A stretch of DNA of 6,985 nucleotides from Bdellovibrionales bacterium. GTDB taxonomy: Bacteria > Bdellovibrionota > Bdellovibrionia > Bdellovibrionales > UBA1609. Position numbers and translations under genes: made by a program. The notes beneath the pieces are model-generated. The model was not told the origin of the DNA. It made no database searches and worked only from the letters and a program-made list of their open reading frames with translations. The stretch spans positions 1 to 6,985 of the forward strand of contig JAGRAK010000104.1 of NCBI GenBank assembly GCA_020434645.1, written 5' to 3'. Shown piece after piece: positions 1 through 5,701 of this stretch (position 1 is its first letter; each line of letters begins with the position of its first letter).

Positions 1-569
1 TTACTCGATTTAACAAACTCTTCTTTGCCGCAAATTTCAGGAGCAAGCTCACCATTAGTTCTGTGGTTTTGAGTACCATCAAACCAGCGCTTTGCCGCGG
101 CACTAAATGTTGTTTGGTCATCTGGCGCCTGACAAAAACTGACCCACGGCACCTTTGTATCTGGATTTACAACGCCATTCGTACAAGCCTGCTCAGGAGT
201 AATTCTTAAATTTTCGCCGTCTAGTTCTTTAATTACGGCCGCAGCGATATTGGTATCTGATTTATTTTCAAACCATGTTGTTATGCTAGATTCGTATTGC
301 TTATAGTCTTTTTCTTTTTTCTCTACAGTTCGTTCTAAATCGCGAATTCGCTTTTCAAGTTTCTTTCGACTTTTTTCTAGACGCTTTTGCTCAGCTTCGA
401 TTTTAACAACCGATCTTGGTATCGTGACCCCACCCGAGCAGTTTTGCTGACCCATGTAAGCGCCGCCACCTGCGTAAACACCGGCATTGGCGTACATGCC
501 CATCTGCGCTTGAGCTTGCGAACTTAATAAAAATATCAAAACCGGCAATGCTATGAAAAGTCTCTTCAC
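1..569 (-). CDS. Secreted coiled-coil protein of unknown function (partial, C-terminus beyond left edge)
   Basis: The frame starts at GTG (569-567) and stays open for 189 codons to the window edge, so the C-terminus is missing. The GTG is chosen because AAAGGGG lies 7 bases upstream and because a classical signal peptide follows at once: MKR, a hydrophobic core (residues 4-16), then a SQAQA cleavage site near residue 21. The mature protein begins with a Gly/Ala/Tyr-rich stretch (22-47) containing Cys44. Next comes a Lys/Glu/Arg-rich heptad-like segment (about 54-95) that should form a coiled coil. A more globular part follows, with Cys129, Cys146 and Cys180, which could form disulfides in the periplasm. 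I recognise no family. The gene is divergent from the kinase gene, with a 165-base spacer between them. It is probably a periplasmic or envelope protein; that it is a real gene is well supported, its role is not. Confidence 0.82.
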   Translation of the reverse strand, partial: MKRLFIALPVLIFLLSSQAQAQMGMYANAGVYAGGGAYMGQQNCSGGVTIPRSVVKIEAEQKRLEKSRKKLEKRIRDLERTVEKKEKDYKQYESSITTWFENKSDTNIAAAVIKELDGENLRITPEQACTNGVVNPDTKVPWVSFCQAPDDQTTFSAAAKRWFDGTQNHRTNGELAPEICGKEEFVKSS

Positions 570-573
570 TTCT

Positions 574-580
574 CGTCCCC
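574..580 (-). promoter_or_regulatory. Ribosome binding site deciding the GTG start
   Basis: Read on the - strand, the run AAAGGGG lies 7 bases before the GTG at 569. It supports this non-ATG start over the out-of-frame ATG at 591, whose reading frame has no signal peptide and stops after 62 codons. Confidence 0.6.
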
Positions 581-721
581 TTTAATAACAATACAAACTT
601 TCGAATATACTATCTCAGTGTCTATTTCGACAGATTAGGCACTCAACTGAAACCCAAATTACGAATCAAGATGAAAGTCTAGGCCATCAGAGATTGCTGT
701 CTCTTACTACTTATTCTACAC

Positions 722-727
722 TATGCT
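722..727 (+). promoter_or_regulatory. Candidate -10 element for the kinase gene, placed for a leaderless transcript
   Basis: TATGCT lies 7 bases before the start codon at 735, so transcription from it would begin at or next to the A of ATG. No clear -35 hexamer sits 16-18 bases upstream, and there is no purine-rich ribosome binding site between it and the ATG. This is a weak call made from position and partial consensus only. Confidence 0.25.
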
Positions 728-734
728 TTAAAAT

Positions 735-1835
735 ATGAAACATACTATTCTTTGTGTTGATGATGAAATTGATAATGTTGAGGCGCTCGAGCGTATTTTT
801 CGCAAGAAGTACACCGTACTAAAGGCCACTTCAGCAGCCGAAGGTCTAGCTCTCATCAAAAAAAATAACATTTCACTCATCATTTCAGATCAAAGAATGC
901 CTCGAAAAACCGGAGTTGAATTTTTAAAAGAGTCTATAGAATATCATCCGGATGCTATTCGAATTTTACTAACAGGTTACACCGATATTGAGTCTGTGAT
1001 CGACGCGATCAATAGTGGTGAAGTGTATCGCTATATAACAAAGCCCTGGGACTCAGCTGATCTTGCTCTCACAATTGATAAAGCTATCGAAAAATATGAA
1101 CTCGCAAGCGAACTAAAAGAAAAAAATGCAGCTCTCACAAAAGCCTACGAAGAGCTAAAAACATTAGATGATGCTAAAAATAATTTCATGATTTTAATTA
1201 ATCACGAGTTAAAAACTCCGCTTACAGTTATTTTGAGTTTTTTAGAATTATTATTTGAAACTGAACTCAATGCCGAACAAAAAAAATACACCGATCGAAT
1301 ATCAACCAGTGCCCAAAAACTTAAAAAAATCATCGATGATGTTTTATCATTTGTTTCAGCAGAGACAGGGCTTACAAAGATTTCAAAGAAAAAAATATCG
1401 ACCGAAGACTTTCTCGAAGAACTCACCGCTCGCTTTGCTGAAAATACAAAAGCTAAAAATCAAAAAATTATATTGCCGAAGAAAAACTACCAGATCAAAG
1501 CTGACGCCCATGTTCTCACCACCGCCTGCGAAAGGCTTCTCGATAATGCCATCAAGTTTGGTGACGAAAATTCAAAAATAGAAATTGAGTTTACAACACC
1601 CGATAAAGAGCATCTGGAGTTTGCGATCATTAACTCCGGTAAGCCGATGTCAGAAAAAATTATTGAAAAGATTTTACGCCCCTTCACCTTAGATGAAGAT
1701 GTCATGAAGCACTCTAAGGGTCTTGGACTTGGCCTTAGCCTCACCCACGCCCTTCTTAAAAGGCACTCTTCACCATTACATATAGAGTGCCCTAACGGGC
1801 ACGTACGGGCCTCTTTTCAGGTCGACCTCGCCTAA
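735..1835 (+). CDS. Soluble hybrid: N-terminal response-regulator receiver plus histidine kinase
   Basis: The 366-residue protein has a receiver domain first (about 1-118) and a kinase core after it. The receiver is complete: acidic pair Asp9/Asp10, phospho-acceptor Asp52 in SDQRMP, Thr80 in LLTGYT and Lys103 in YITKPW, the last a style common in RpfG-like receivers. A charged, probably coiled-coil linker (120-150) leads to a HisKA H-box with His157 in NHELKTP. The HATPase domain has an N-box around Asn271 (LLDNAIKF), a G1-like motif NSGKP (300-304) in place of DxGxG, and a good G2 box GLGLGL (329-334). There is no signal peptide or membrane segment, so it acts in the cytoplasm. It presumably receives phosphate from, or is gated by, another kinase and then autophosphorylates His157. 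The partner is not in this window. The start is fixed by the receiver's first strand (MKHTILCVDDE), although no Shine-Dalgarno is visible. Confidence 0.93.
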   Translation: MKHTILCVDDEIDNVEALERIFRKKYTVLKATSAAEGLALIKKNNISLIISDQRMPRKTGVEFLKESIEYHPDAIRILLTGYTDIESVIDAINSGEVYRYITKPWDSADLALTIDKAIEKYELASELKEKNAALTKAYEELKTLDDAKNNFMILINHELKTPLTVILSFLELLFETELNAEQKKYTDRISTSAQKLKKIIDDVLSFVSAETGLTKISKKKISTEDFLEELTARFAENTKAKNQKIILPKKNYQIKADAHVLTTACERLLDNAIKFGDENSKIEIEFTTPDKEHLEFAIINSGKPMSEKIIEKILRPFTLDEDVMKHSKGLGLGLSLTHALLKRHSSPLHIECPNGHVRASFQVDLA

Positions 1836-1876
1836 CCTCACGATACCATTTACAGTTTTTCATAGATGATTTCATG

Positions 1877-1895
1877 GTCTGTATTTTTTATAGAC
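1877..1895 (+). terminator. Weak hairpin after the kinase gene, possible terminator
   Basis: GTCTGTA and TATAGAC pair over 7 positions (one G-U) around a TTTTT loop, 41 bases after the kinase stop codon. The stem is AT-rich and the bases after it (TGAATTTTG) are only moderately T-rich, so termination here would be inefficient. It is the only hairpin I see in the 152-base spacer before the Tyr-rich gene. Confidence 0.25.
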
Positions 1896-1910
1896 TGAAT
1901 TTTGAAACAC

Positions 1911-1939
1911 TTGCGCAATAGCATTTCCAGAGGTATAGA
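1911..1939 (+). promoter_or_regulatory. Candidate sigma70-like promoter for the Tyr-rich protein/subtilase pair
   Basis: TTGCGC (1911-1916) and TATAGA (1934-1939) are separated by exactly 17 bases, which would give a 5' leader of about 40 bases before the ATG at 1988. Each hexamer is only a partial match to consensus (3 of 6 and 4 of 6). The position is sensible and no better pair is visible in the spacer. Confidence 0.35.
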
Positions 1940-1974
1940 CCCACTGCATCATTTAATTAAAGGCACTCAGTTGC

Positions 1975-1981
1975 AAAGGAG
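1975..1981 (+). promoter_or_regulatory. Strong ribosome binding site of the Tyr-rich protein gene
   Basis: AAAGGAG lies 6 bases before the ATG at 1988. It is among the best Shine-Dalgarno matches in the window, which suggests this small secreted protein is made in quantity. Confidence 0.75.
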
Positions 1982-1987
1982 AACGCT

Positions 1988-2467
1988 ATGAAACTATTAG
2001 TAACAGTAGCCCTGCTACTCACTACCCCGCTCGCATTCGCTGACGAGCTCGACAATGAACAATCAGTAACAAATGTTGCGGAACGTGCGAAAGATCTTCC
2101 TGCAACTCTTGTTATGCGAACAAACATAAAGACCGGTGCGGTTGAAGTGGCGCATTTAAAAGATGCACTTTCTGAAACCCAACTATCTGAAGGTGAAGCT
2201 GCAAAAATGGCATTCACAGAAGTTAAAGTCGATGAGAAGTATGATGCCGTTGCATTCAACGAGCTCGATACTGATAACTCACGTGTCAGCTGGTACTTCT
2301 ACTTTGGCTACACCCCGTATTACGGCTATGGTTACGGATACAATTACTATTATTATCCAACATATGCTTACTACGGCTACAACTATAGCTACTATCCATA
2401 TTACGGATATTACTATGGTGCATACGCGTACAATTACTATCGTCCATACAGCCCGTACTGGTGGTAA
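1988..2467 (+). CDS. Small secreted protein with a tyrosine-rich C-terminal region
   Basis: This is a 159-residue exported protein. It has a clear signal peptide (MKLLVTVALLLTTPLAFA, cleavage after Ala18) and an acidic, unremarkable middle part (about 19-98). The C-terminal region (101-159) has 30 tyrosines in 59 residues, arranged as irregular YG, YN, YYP and YAY units and ending in YWW. There is no cysteine and no lipobox, so it is likely periplasmic, surface-exposed or released. Tyr/Gly-rich tails of this kind occur in structural, adhesive and matrix proteins, where stacking or dityrosine cross-links can stiffen the assembly; that role here is inference. The strong AAAGGAG supports the ATG. 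It directly precedes an exported subtilase, with 5 bases between its stop and the protease ATG, so the two are almost certainly one transcript. I recognise no named family. Confidence 0.88.
   Translation: MKLLVTVALLLTTPLAFADELDNEQSVTNVAERAKDLPATLVMRTNIKTGAVEVAHLKDALSETQLSEGEAAKMAFTEVKVDEKYDAVAFNELDTDNSRVSWYFYFGYTPYYGYGYGYNYYYYPTYAYYGYNYSYYPYYGYYYGAYAYNYYRPYSPYWW
2288..2464 (+). repeat. Low-complexity tyrosine-codon array
   Basis: Codons 101-159 of the Tyr-rich gene are dominated by TAC and TAT mixed with GGN, AAY and CCA. The units are imperfect and of varying length, and the Tyr codon alternates between TAC and TAT. The array is therefore kept at protein level and is not a recent DNA-level tandem duplication. 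Confidence 0.7.
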
Positions 2468-2476
2468 TAGTGATGA
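2465..2476 (+). other. Four consecutive in-frame stop codons with an embedded start codon
   Basis: In the frame of the Tyr-rich gene the sequence reads TAA TAG TGA TGA, which uses all three stop codons. The ATG of the protease (2473-2475) lies inside the last two. The preceding Trp-Trp codons (TGGTGG, 2459-2464) give the only GG-rich site for ribosome binding, 8 bases from that ATG. Confidence 0.85.
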
Positions 2477-4260
2477 ATCAGTTTATCAAGCGCTCTACAC
2501 TTTGGGTTACATTCGCAATTTTAGCAATTTGCACGGTGGCGCCCACATCCGCATGGGCGCTTGATGCTGACAGTTTCACTAAAATAAAGCAGTCCTTAGG
2601 ATTTGCTCCTTATTATAAATTAAACGCGGCCACTCGACGAAAAATTAAGGTGGCAGTTTTTGACAACGGCTTTGACGGTTACGAAAAGGCACTTGGCAAA
2701 GACCTTCCGGCCGACACAACTTATGTAAAGGGCACACTCCCCTCAAACGAAAAAAATGATACAGCTCACGGCCGTTTTATGGCTGAGATTTTATATGCAC
2801 TCATGACCAATAACGGAAAAGAAAAAGATCTTGCCCCCGAGCTTTATCTTTTTAAGACCACAGGCTTCACTAATCTTAAAGAAGCCATAGATGAATCTAT
2901 TCGCTTAAAAGTGGATGTCATCTTGCACTCTATGGTGCGTGAATACGGAAGCAATTTTGATGGCGAAGGGTTTTTTAATACAGAAATCAATCGCGCCACT
3001 TCTGCCGGAATCATCTGGGTTAACGCTGCCGGAAACTTTGCTAAAACAACCTTTAATCTGAAAGATTTTTCTACAGATGACGATGGCTGGATCAAGCTCC
3101 CTGGAGAGAATCAATCTCTCCCTATTCGATGTGAAAAAGCAGAAGATAAAAATAATACGAACTCAAAAAGTAATTCGACTGCAAAAAATGATAAGAAAAA
3201 TGATGGCAATAACGATGCAAAAGACATCCCTGAAACTTGCGATCTTCGTTTAGTTCTGAGTTGGAACGACTTTAATAATGACCCCGAAGTTGGCACAAAT
3301 AAAGATCTTGATCTTATTTTAACTGACGACACACTTAATATATTGCAGACTTCAAATTTAACTCAGACCACTGATGAAAAAACTGCGCCTGGCCACTCTA
3401 AGTACCCTCGAGAAATACTAGAGGCGACAATCAAGCCCGGTCGCTACTTTGTTCGCGTAAAAAACCGCAGCAAAAATTTTTCTAGCAAAGATAGCCTTCG
3501 CATAACTGCTGATCGAGCCATTTCGCCAAAAGGCTATTTTATCAGCATGGAAAACATTGACACCACTGAAACATTACTAAACCCGGCCGACAATCCGACG
3601 GTTATTACAGTCGGCGCTACCGATAGCGATCTGAGCTCCCTTTCAACTAAATTAAATAAGCCTGAAATCTTGGCTCCTTCACTTATTGCCGTTTCAGACC
3701 AAGAGGCTTACTTAGGGTCATCTAATTCAGCTGCAATAGTTGCCGCTGGTGTGGCATTAATTAAAACTCAAAATGAAGATTTGGATCGAGAAGAGCTGAT
3801 CAAAGCGATGACTTCACTCGCTTATCAGAATGTCACCGGAGAAGGGCTGCCAACTCAAGTGCTCGGATTTAGCCCAACAGGCACAACTGATAGCGATGAA
3901 AACCCATGTTTTCAACTTGAACCACTTCAAGGTCCACCACCGATGTATATACGATATATTCTCGACCGTGGCGGAGTTTTGGTTCGCACATCCAATGCGC
4001 TCCGAATAGTGACTCCATTTGACCCGATCAATTTATCACCAGGCATGCGTCGCATTCAGCAAGATGACATCGTCGTTATGACTCCCGAAGGCCTTACTCT
4101 TCGACCAAGACGCGAGATGATACCACCACACTGGGCTGAAGTGTTTCAACTACCACAAGGTACAACGACATGCTCACTGCCGCCATCTTGGATGAGATAT
4201 GCGCAGTCAGCGGGTAAGGGCAAAGACTTTCACCTCCCGCCCCCTGCAGAAATAAAATAA
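2473..4260 (+). CDS. Exported subtilisin-family (S8) serine protease with an internal beta-sandwich-like insertion
   Basis: A 595-residue secreted serine endopeptidase. GTG codons at 2461 and 2470 are in frame, but the ATG at 2473 is preferred: it gives a normal signal peptide (MNQFIKRS, hydrophobic core, SAWA cleavage after residue 29). The S8 triad is visible: Asp64 in VAVFDNG, His99 in AHGRFMAEI, oxyanion Asn188 in NAAGN and Ser417 in LGSSNSAA (GSS for the usual GTS, Ala for the usual Pro). Between Asn188 and the VITVGA strand (377) lie a Lys/Asn/Asp-rich linker (221-254) flanked by Cys220 and Cys256, and a segment (257-345) with LVLSWND, DLDLILTD and GRYFVRVKN. That segment resembles the beta-sandwich domains usually found after the catalytic domain. 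The last 145 residues are Pro-rich, unrecognised, and contain Cys479 and Cys567. The gene is coupled to the Tyr-rich protein gene; the substrate is unknown. Confidence 0.9.
   Translation: MNQFIKRSTLWVTFAILAICTVAPTSAWALDADSFTKIKQSLGFAPYYKLNAATRRKIKVAVFDNGFDGYEKALGKDLPADTTYVKGTLPSNEKNDTAHGRFMAEILYALMTNNGKEKDLAPELYLFKTTGFTNLKEAIDESIRLKVDVILHSMVREYGSNFDGEGFFNTEINRATSAGIIWVNAAGNFAKTTFNLKDFSTDDDGWIKLPGENQSLPIRCEKAEDKNNTNSKSNSTAKNDKKNDGNNDAKDIPETCDLRLVLSWNDFNNDPEVGTNKDLDLILTDDTLNILQTSNLTQTTDEKTAPGHSKYPREILEATIKPGRYFVRVKNRSKNFSSKDSLRITADRAISPKGYFISMENIDTTETLLNPADNPTVITVGATDSDLSSLSTKLNKPEILAPSLIAVSDQEAYLGSSNSAAIVAAGVALIKTQNEDLDREELIKAMTSLAYQNVTGEGLPTQVLGFSPTGTTDSDENPCFQLEPLQGPPPMYIRYILDRGGVLVRTSNALRIVTPFDPINLSPGMRRIQQDDIVVMTPEGLTLRPRREMIPPHWAEVFQLPQGTTTCSLPPSWMRYAQSAGKGKDFHLPPPAEIK
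3133..3234 (+). repeat. Low-complexity Lys/Asn/Asp/Ser linker inside the protease
   Basis: This 34-codon stretch of the protease is built mostly from AAN, GAT and AGY codons and encodes 8 Asn, 7 Lys and 5 Asp. It has no hydrophobic core and should be disordered. Being bracketed by two cysteines, it could be a disulfide-closed loop and a likely site of autoprocessing. Confidence 0.6.
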
Positions 4261-4269
4261 TCCGAAATC

Positions 4270-4281
4270 TGTAAATTTACA
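4270..4281 (+). promoter_or_regulatory. Perfect 12-bp palindrome, candidate operator
   Basis: TGTAAATTTACA is a perfect palindrome 10 bases after the protease stop codon and 100 bases before the secretin start. Short AT-rich palindromes of this form are typical of dimeric repressor or activator sites. I cannot name a regulator. It could also arise by chance in AT-rich spacer DNA. Confidence 0.3.
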
Positions 4282-4291
4282 TTTCATTTTC

Positions 4292-4313
4292 GTCCGGAAC
4301 TCGAATTCCGGAC
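4292..4313 (+). terminator. GC-rich hairpin between protease and secretin genes
   Basis: GTCCGGAA and TTCCGGAC form a perfect 8-bp stem around the 6-base loop CTCGAA, 31 bases after the protease stop. The bases that follow (ATCTACACTT) are not a real T-run, so a classical intrinsic terminator is not certain. It stands out as the GC-rich element of an AT-rich spacer and probably marks the end of the upstream transcript or stabilises its 3' end. Confidence 0.5.
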
Positions 4314-4372
4314 ATCTACACTTAATATATTTTATCTGAGCTCGCCACTTTTCTTGCACATACTCCAGGCAA

Positions 4373-4379
4373 GAGGTGA
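4373..4379 (+). promoter_or_regulatory. Ribosome binding site deciding the secretin start
   Basis: GAGGTGA matches the anti-Shine-Dalgarno over 7 bases, with its GAGG core ending 5 bases before the ATG at 4382. The in-frame GTG at 4376 lies within this site and is therefore unlikely to be the start. Confidence 0.65.
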
Positions 4380-4381
4380 AC

Positions 4382-5701
4382 ATGAAAATATTAATTTTGC
4401 TATATTTGTATTTATTCTCTCCCACTTGGGCAACTAATATAGACGCCATTAACACAAAAGATCTCTATCTCACCCCGAACTCAAGCACTCAAATATCAGT
4501 CCCCCATGGGCAACAAATTAAAATTCGTGGAGATAAAATTATCCACGTTCAAGATCTCGGTTCAAAAATAAAAATTGCTGCATCTAAAGAGGGTGAAGCT
4601 CGAATTTCTGTCGGGCTGAACACTTATGTTATTCATGTCGCCCACCCAAATCAGCTTCATTTTTTAGCAACCCTCAATCAAAAATTAAAAGAATTTTTAG
4701 ACTTGCATGCTTCAATACAAAATCGAGAGATCGTCATTACGGGGCAGCTGCATAGACTTTCAGACTGGAAGGCTATAGTTGATATTGCTCGTGAATACGA
4801 ATCGCATTTTAAAATGCTTGCACGTGTAGACGCCGACATTAAAGAGGCCGCCCGAGCGTGGGTGAATAGCAAATTGCAATCGCATAATTTAAACCTACCA
4901 CATCTGCTATTTGAGCCACTAGTTACCGCTATATTGCCTGAAGATGACAAAAATCTAGACACCCTTTGGAGACAAGCACTTTTACCTCTAGGCATTCAAC
5001 TGCAATACGAGAAATCGCAACTCTCTATTCAGCCTCTAGTTCGCGTTCGAATTGTTGTGGCTGAGGTGAACAAAAAAATGCAGTCGCAACTCGGTGTAGA
5101 ATGGCCAGAAATTGTTTCAGCTTCACTCGCTCCAAAACTCACTGGAGTAAATTCTATTGAGGTCTTCTTAAAAGCCATGGAGCAAAGCGGGCTCGGTCAA
5201 ATTTTAGCATCCCCCAACTTACTTGCCCGAAGTGGGAGCGAAGCTGAATTTTTAGCTGGAGGCGAATTTGGTATTAAAATCAATACGCGAAAAAGCAATG
5301 AGGTGCTTTGGAAGAGACATGGCATCTTTTTAAAAATAAAGCCGCAAGCAGATCGCTCAGGTCGCCTTAGCATAGAACTCAGCACTGAAGTTTCACTGAT
5401 TGATGAAGCTCAAGCTGTTGATGGCATACCAGCACTTAAAACCAATCGGATGTCGACACATTTTGATTTGTCTCAGCCTCGCACCATTATTCTGAGTGGC
5501 TTGATTCGGCAAGATTGGGGGCAAAGTCAAAACGGGGTTATCGGATTAGCAAAAATACCAATTATTGGAGCACTCTTTCGCTCTCAAGACTTTATCGACA
5601 ATAAAACTGAGCTTGTCATTTTCGTAACGCCCGAAATTGTAAATGACCGTGAATATTCGAATAAGCCACTTCTACCGAAAAGCTGGACTGAGCATGACTG
5701 A
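4382..5701 (+). CDS. cpaC: CpaC/RcpA-type secretin of a Tad/Flp pilus-like system
   Basis: The 439-residue outer-membrane pore protein has a signal peptide (cleavage near Ala17, SPTWA) and no lipobox. Residues 27-87 match the small N-terminal domain of pilus secretins (LYLTPNSS, VPHGQQIKI, GEARISVG). A BON-like segment follows (112-150, REIVITGQLHRLSDWKAIVDIA). The secretin core begins near 220 (VRVRIVVAEVNKKMQSQLGVEWP) and shows LGQILASPNLLARSG, the hallmark FLAGGEFGI (290-298) and IKPQAD. The C-terminal secretin signature follows, with LSGLIRQD (371-378) and IPIIGALFRS then TELVIFVTPEIV. Residues 155-218 are a spacer I cannot match. Length is normal to slightly short for CpaC. It should multimerise in the outer membrane and form the exit channel. 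The gene overlaps the ATPase gene by 8 bases. No CpaB lies upstream, which is unusual. Confidence 0.93.
   Translation: MKILILLYLYLFSPTWATNIDAINTKDLYLTPNSSTQISVPHGQQIKIRGDKIIHVQDLGSKIKIAASKEGEARISVGLNTYVIHVAHPNQLHFLATLNQKLKEFLDLHASIQNREIVITGQLHRLSDWKAIVDIAREYESHFKMLARVDADIKEAARAWVNSKLQSHNLNLPHLLFEPLVTAILPEDDKNLDTLWRQALLPLGIQLQYEKSQLSIQPLVRVRIVVAEVNKKMQSQLGVEWPEIVSASLAPKLTGVNSIEVFLKAMEQSGLGQILASPNLLARSGSEAEFLAGGEFGIKINTRKSNEVLWKRHGIFLKIKPQADRSGRLSIELSTEVSLIDEAQAVDGIPALKTNRMSTHFDLSQPRTIILSGLIRQDWGQSQNGVIGLAKIPIIGALFRSQDFIDNKTELVIFVTPEIVNDREYSNKPLLPKSWTEHD

Noticed and set aside
403..591. ATG-started 62-codon frame on the - strand
   Set aside because: It is out of frame with the GTG-started gene, which covers the same DNA with a signal peptide, a good ribosome binding site and an open frame to the edge. 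The 62-codon product looks like random translation.
858..1286. Two runs of eight A (858-865 and 1279-1286) in the kinase gene as possible phase-variation or slippage sites
   Set aside because: Lys/Asn-rich AT-biased genes commonly contain such runs, the frame is intact through both, and no alternative product makes sense.
1787..1802. Perfect inverted repeat GTGCCC-TAAC-GGGCAC near the end of the kinase gene
   Set aside because: It lies inside the coding region and has no T-run after it, so a terminator role is not supported. It may slow ribosomes or be chance.
1957..2259. 100-codon - strand frame opposite the Tyr-rich gene
   Set aside because: It is Ser-rich antisense translation of a strongly supported secreted-protein gene and has no ribosome binding site or family signal.
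2461..2472. Upstream GTG starts (2461, 2470) for the protease
   Set aside because: They would add MVIV before an already complete signal peptide, and the ribosome binding site spacing fits the ATG at 2473 better.
2163..2564. 133-codon + strand frame overlapping the Tyr-rich array and the protease start
   Set aside because: Its Thr/Ile-rich sequence is the shifted reading of the Tyr codon array, so it is a compositional artefact.
3706..3750. Possibility that the subtilase is catalytically dead because the usual GTSxAAP block is changed
   Set aside because: Ungapped alignment of LGSSNSAAIVA places Ser417 on the catalytic Ser (GSS for GTS), and Asp64, His99 and Asn188 are also present, so activity is expected.
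4678..4995. 105-codon - strand frame inside the secretin gene
   Set aside because: It is Ser/Arg/Cys-rich antisense of a clear secretin and has no start signal.
5643..5693. Upstream ATG for the ATPase at 5643
   Set aside because: It has no ribosome binding site, would give a 59-base overlap with the secretin gene, and adds residues not resembling CpaF; the ATGACTGA overlap start at 5694 is more natural.
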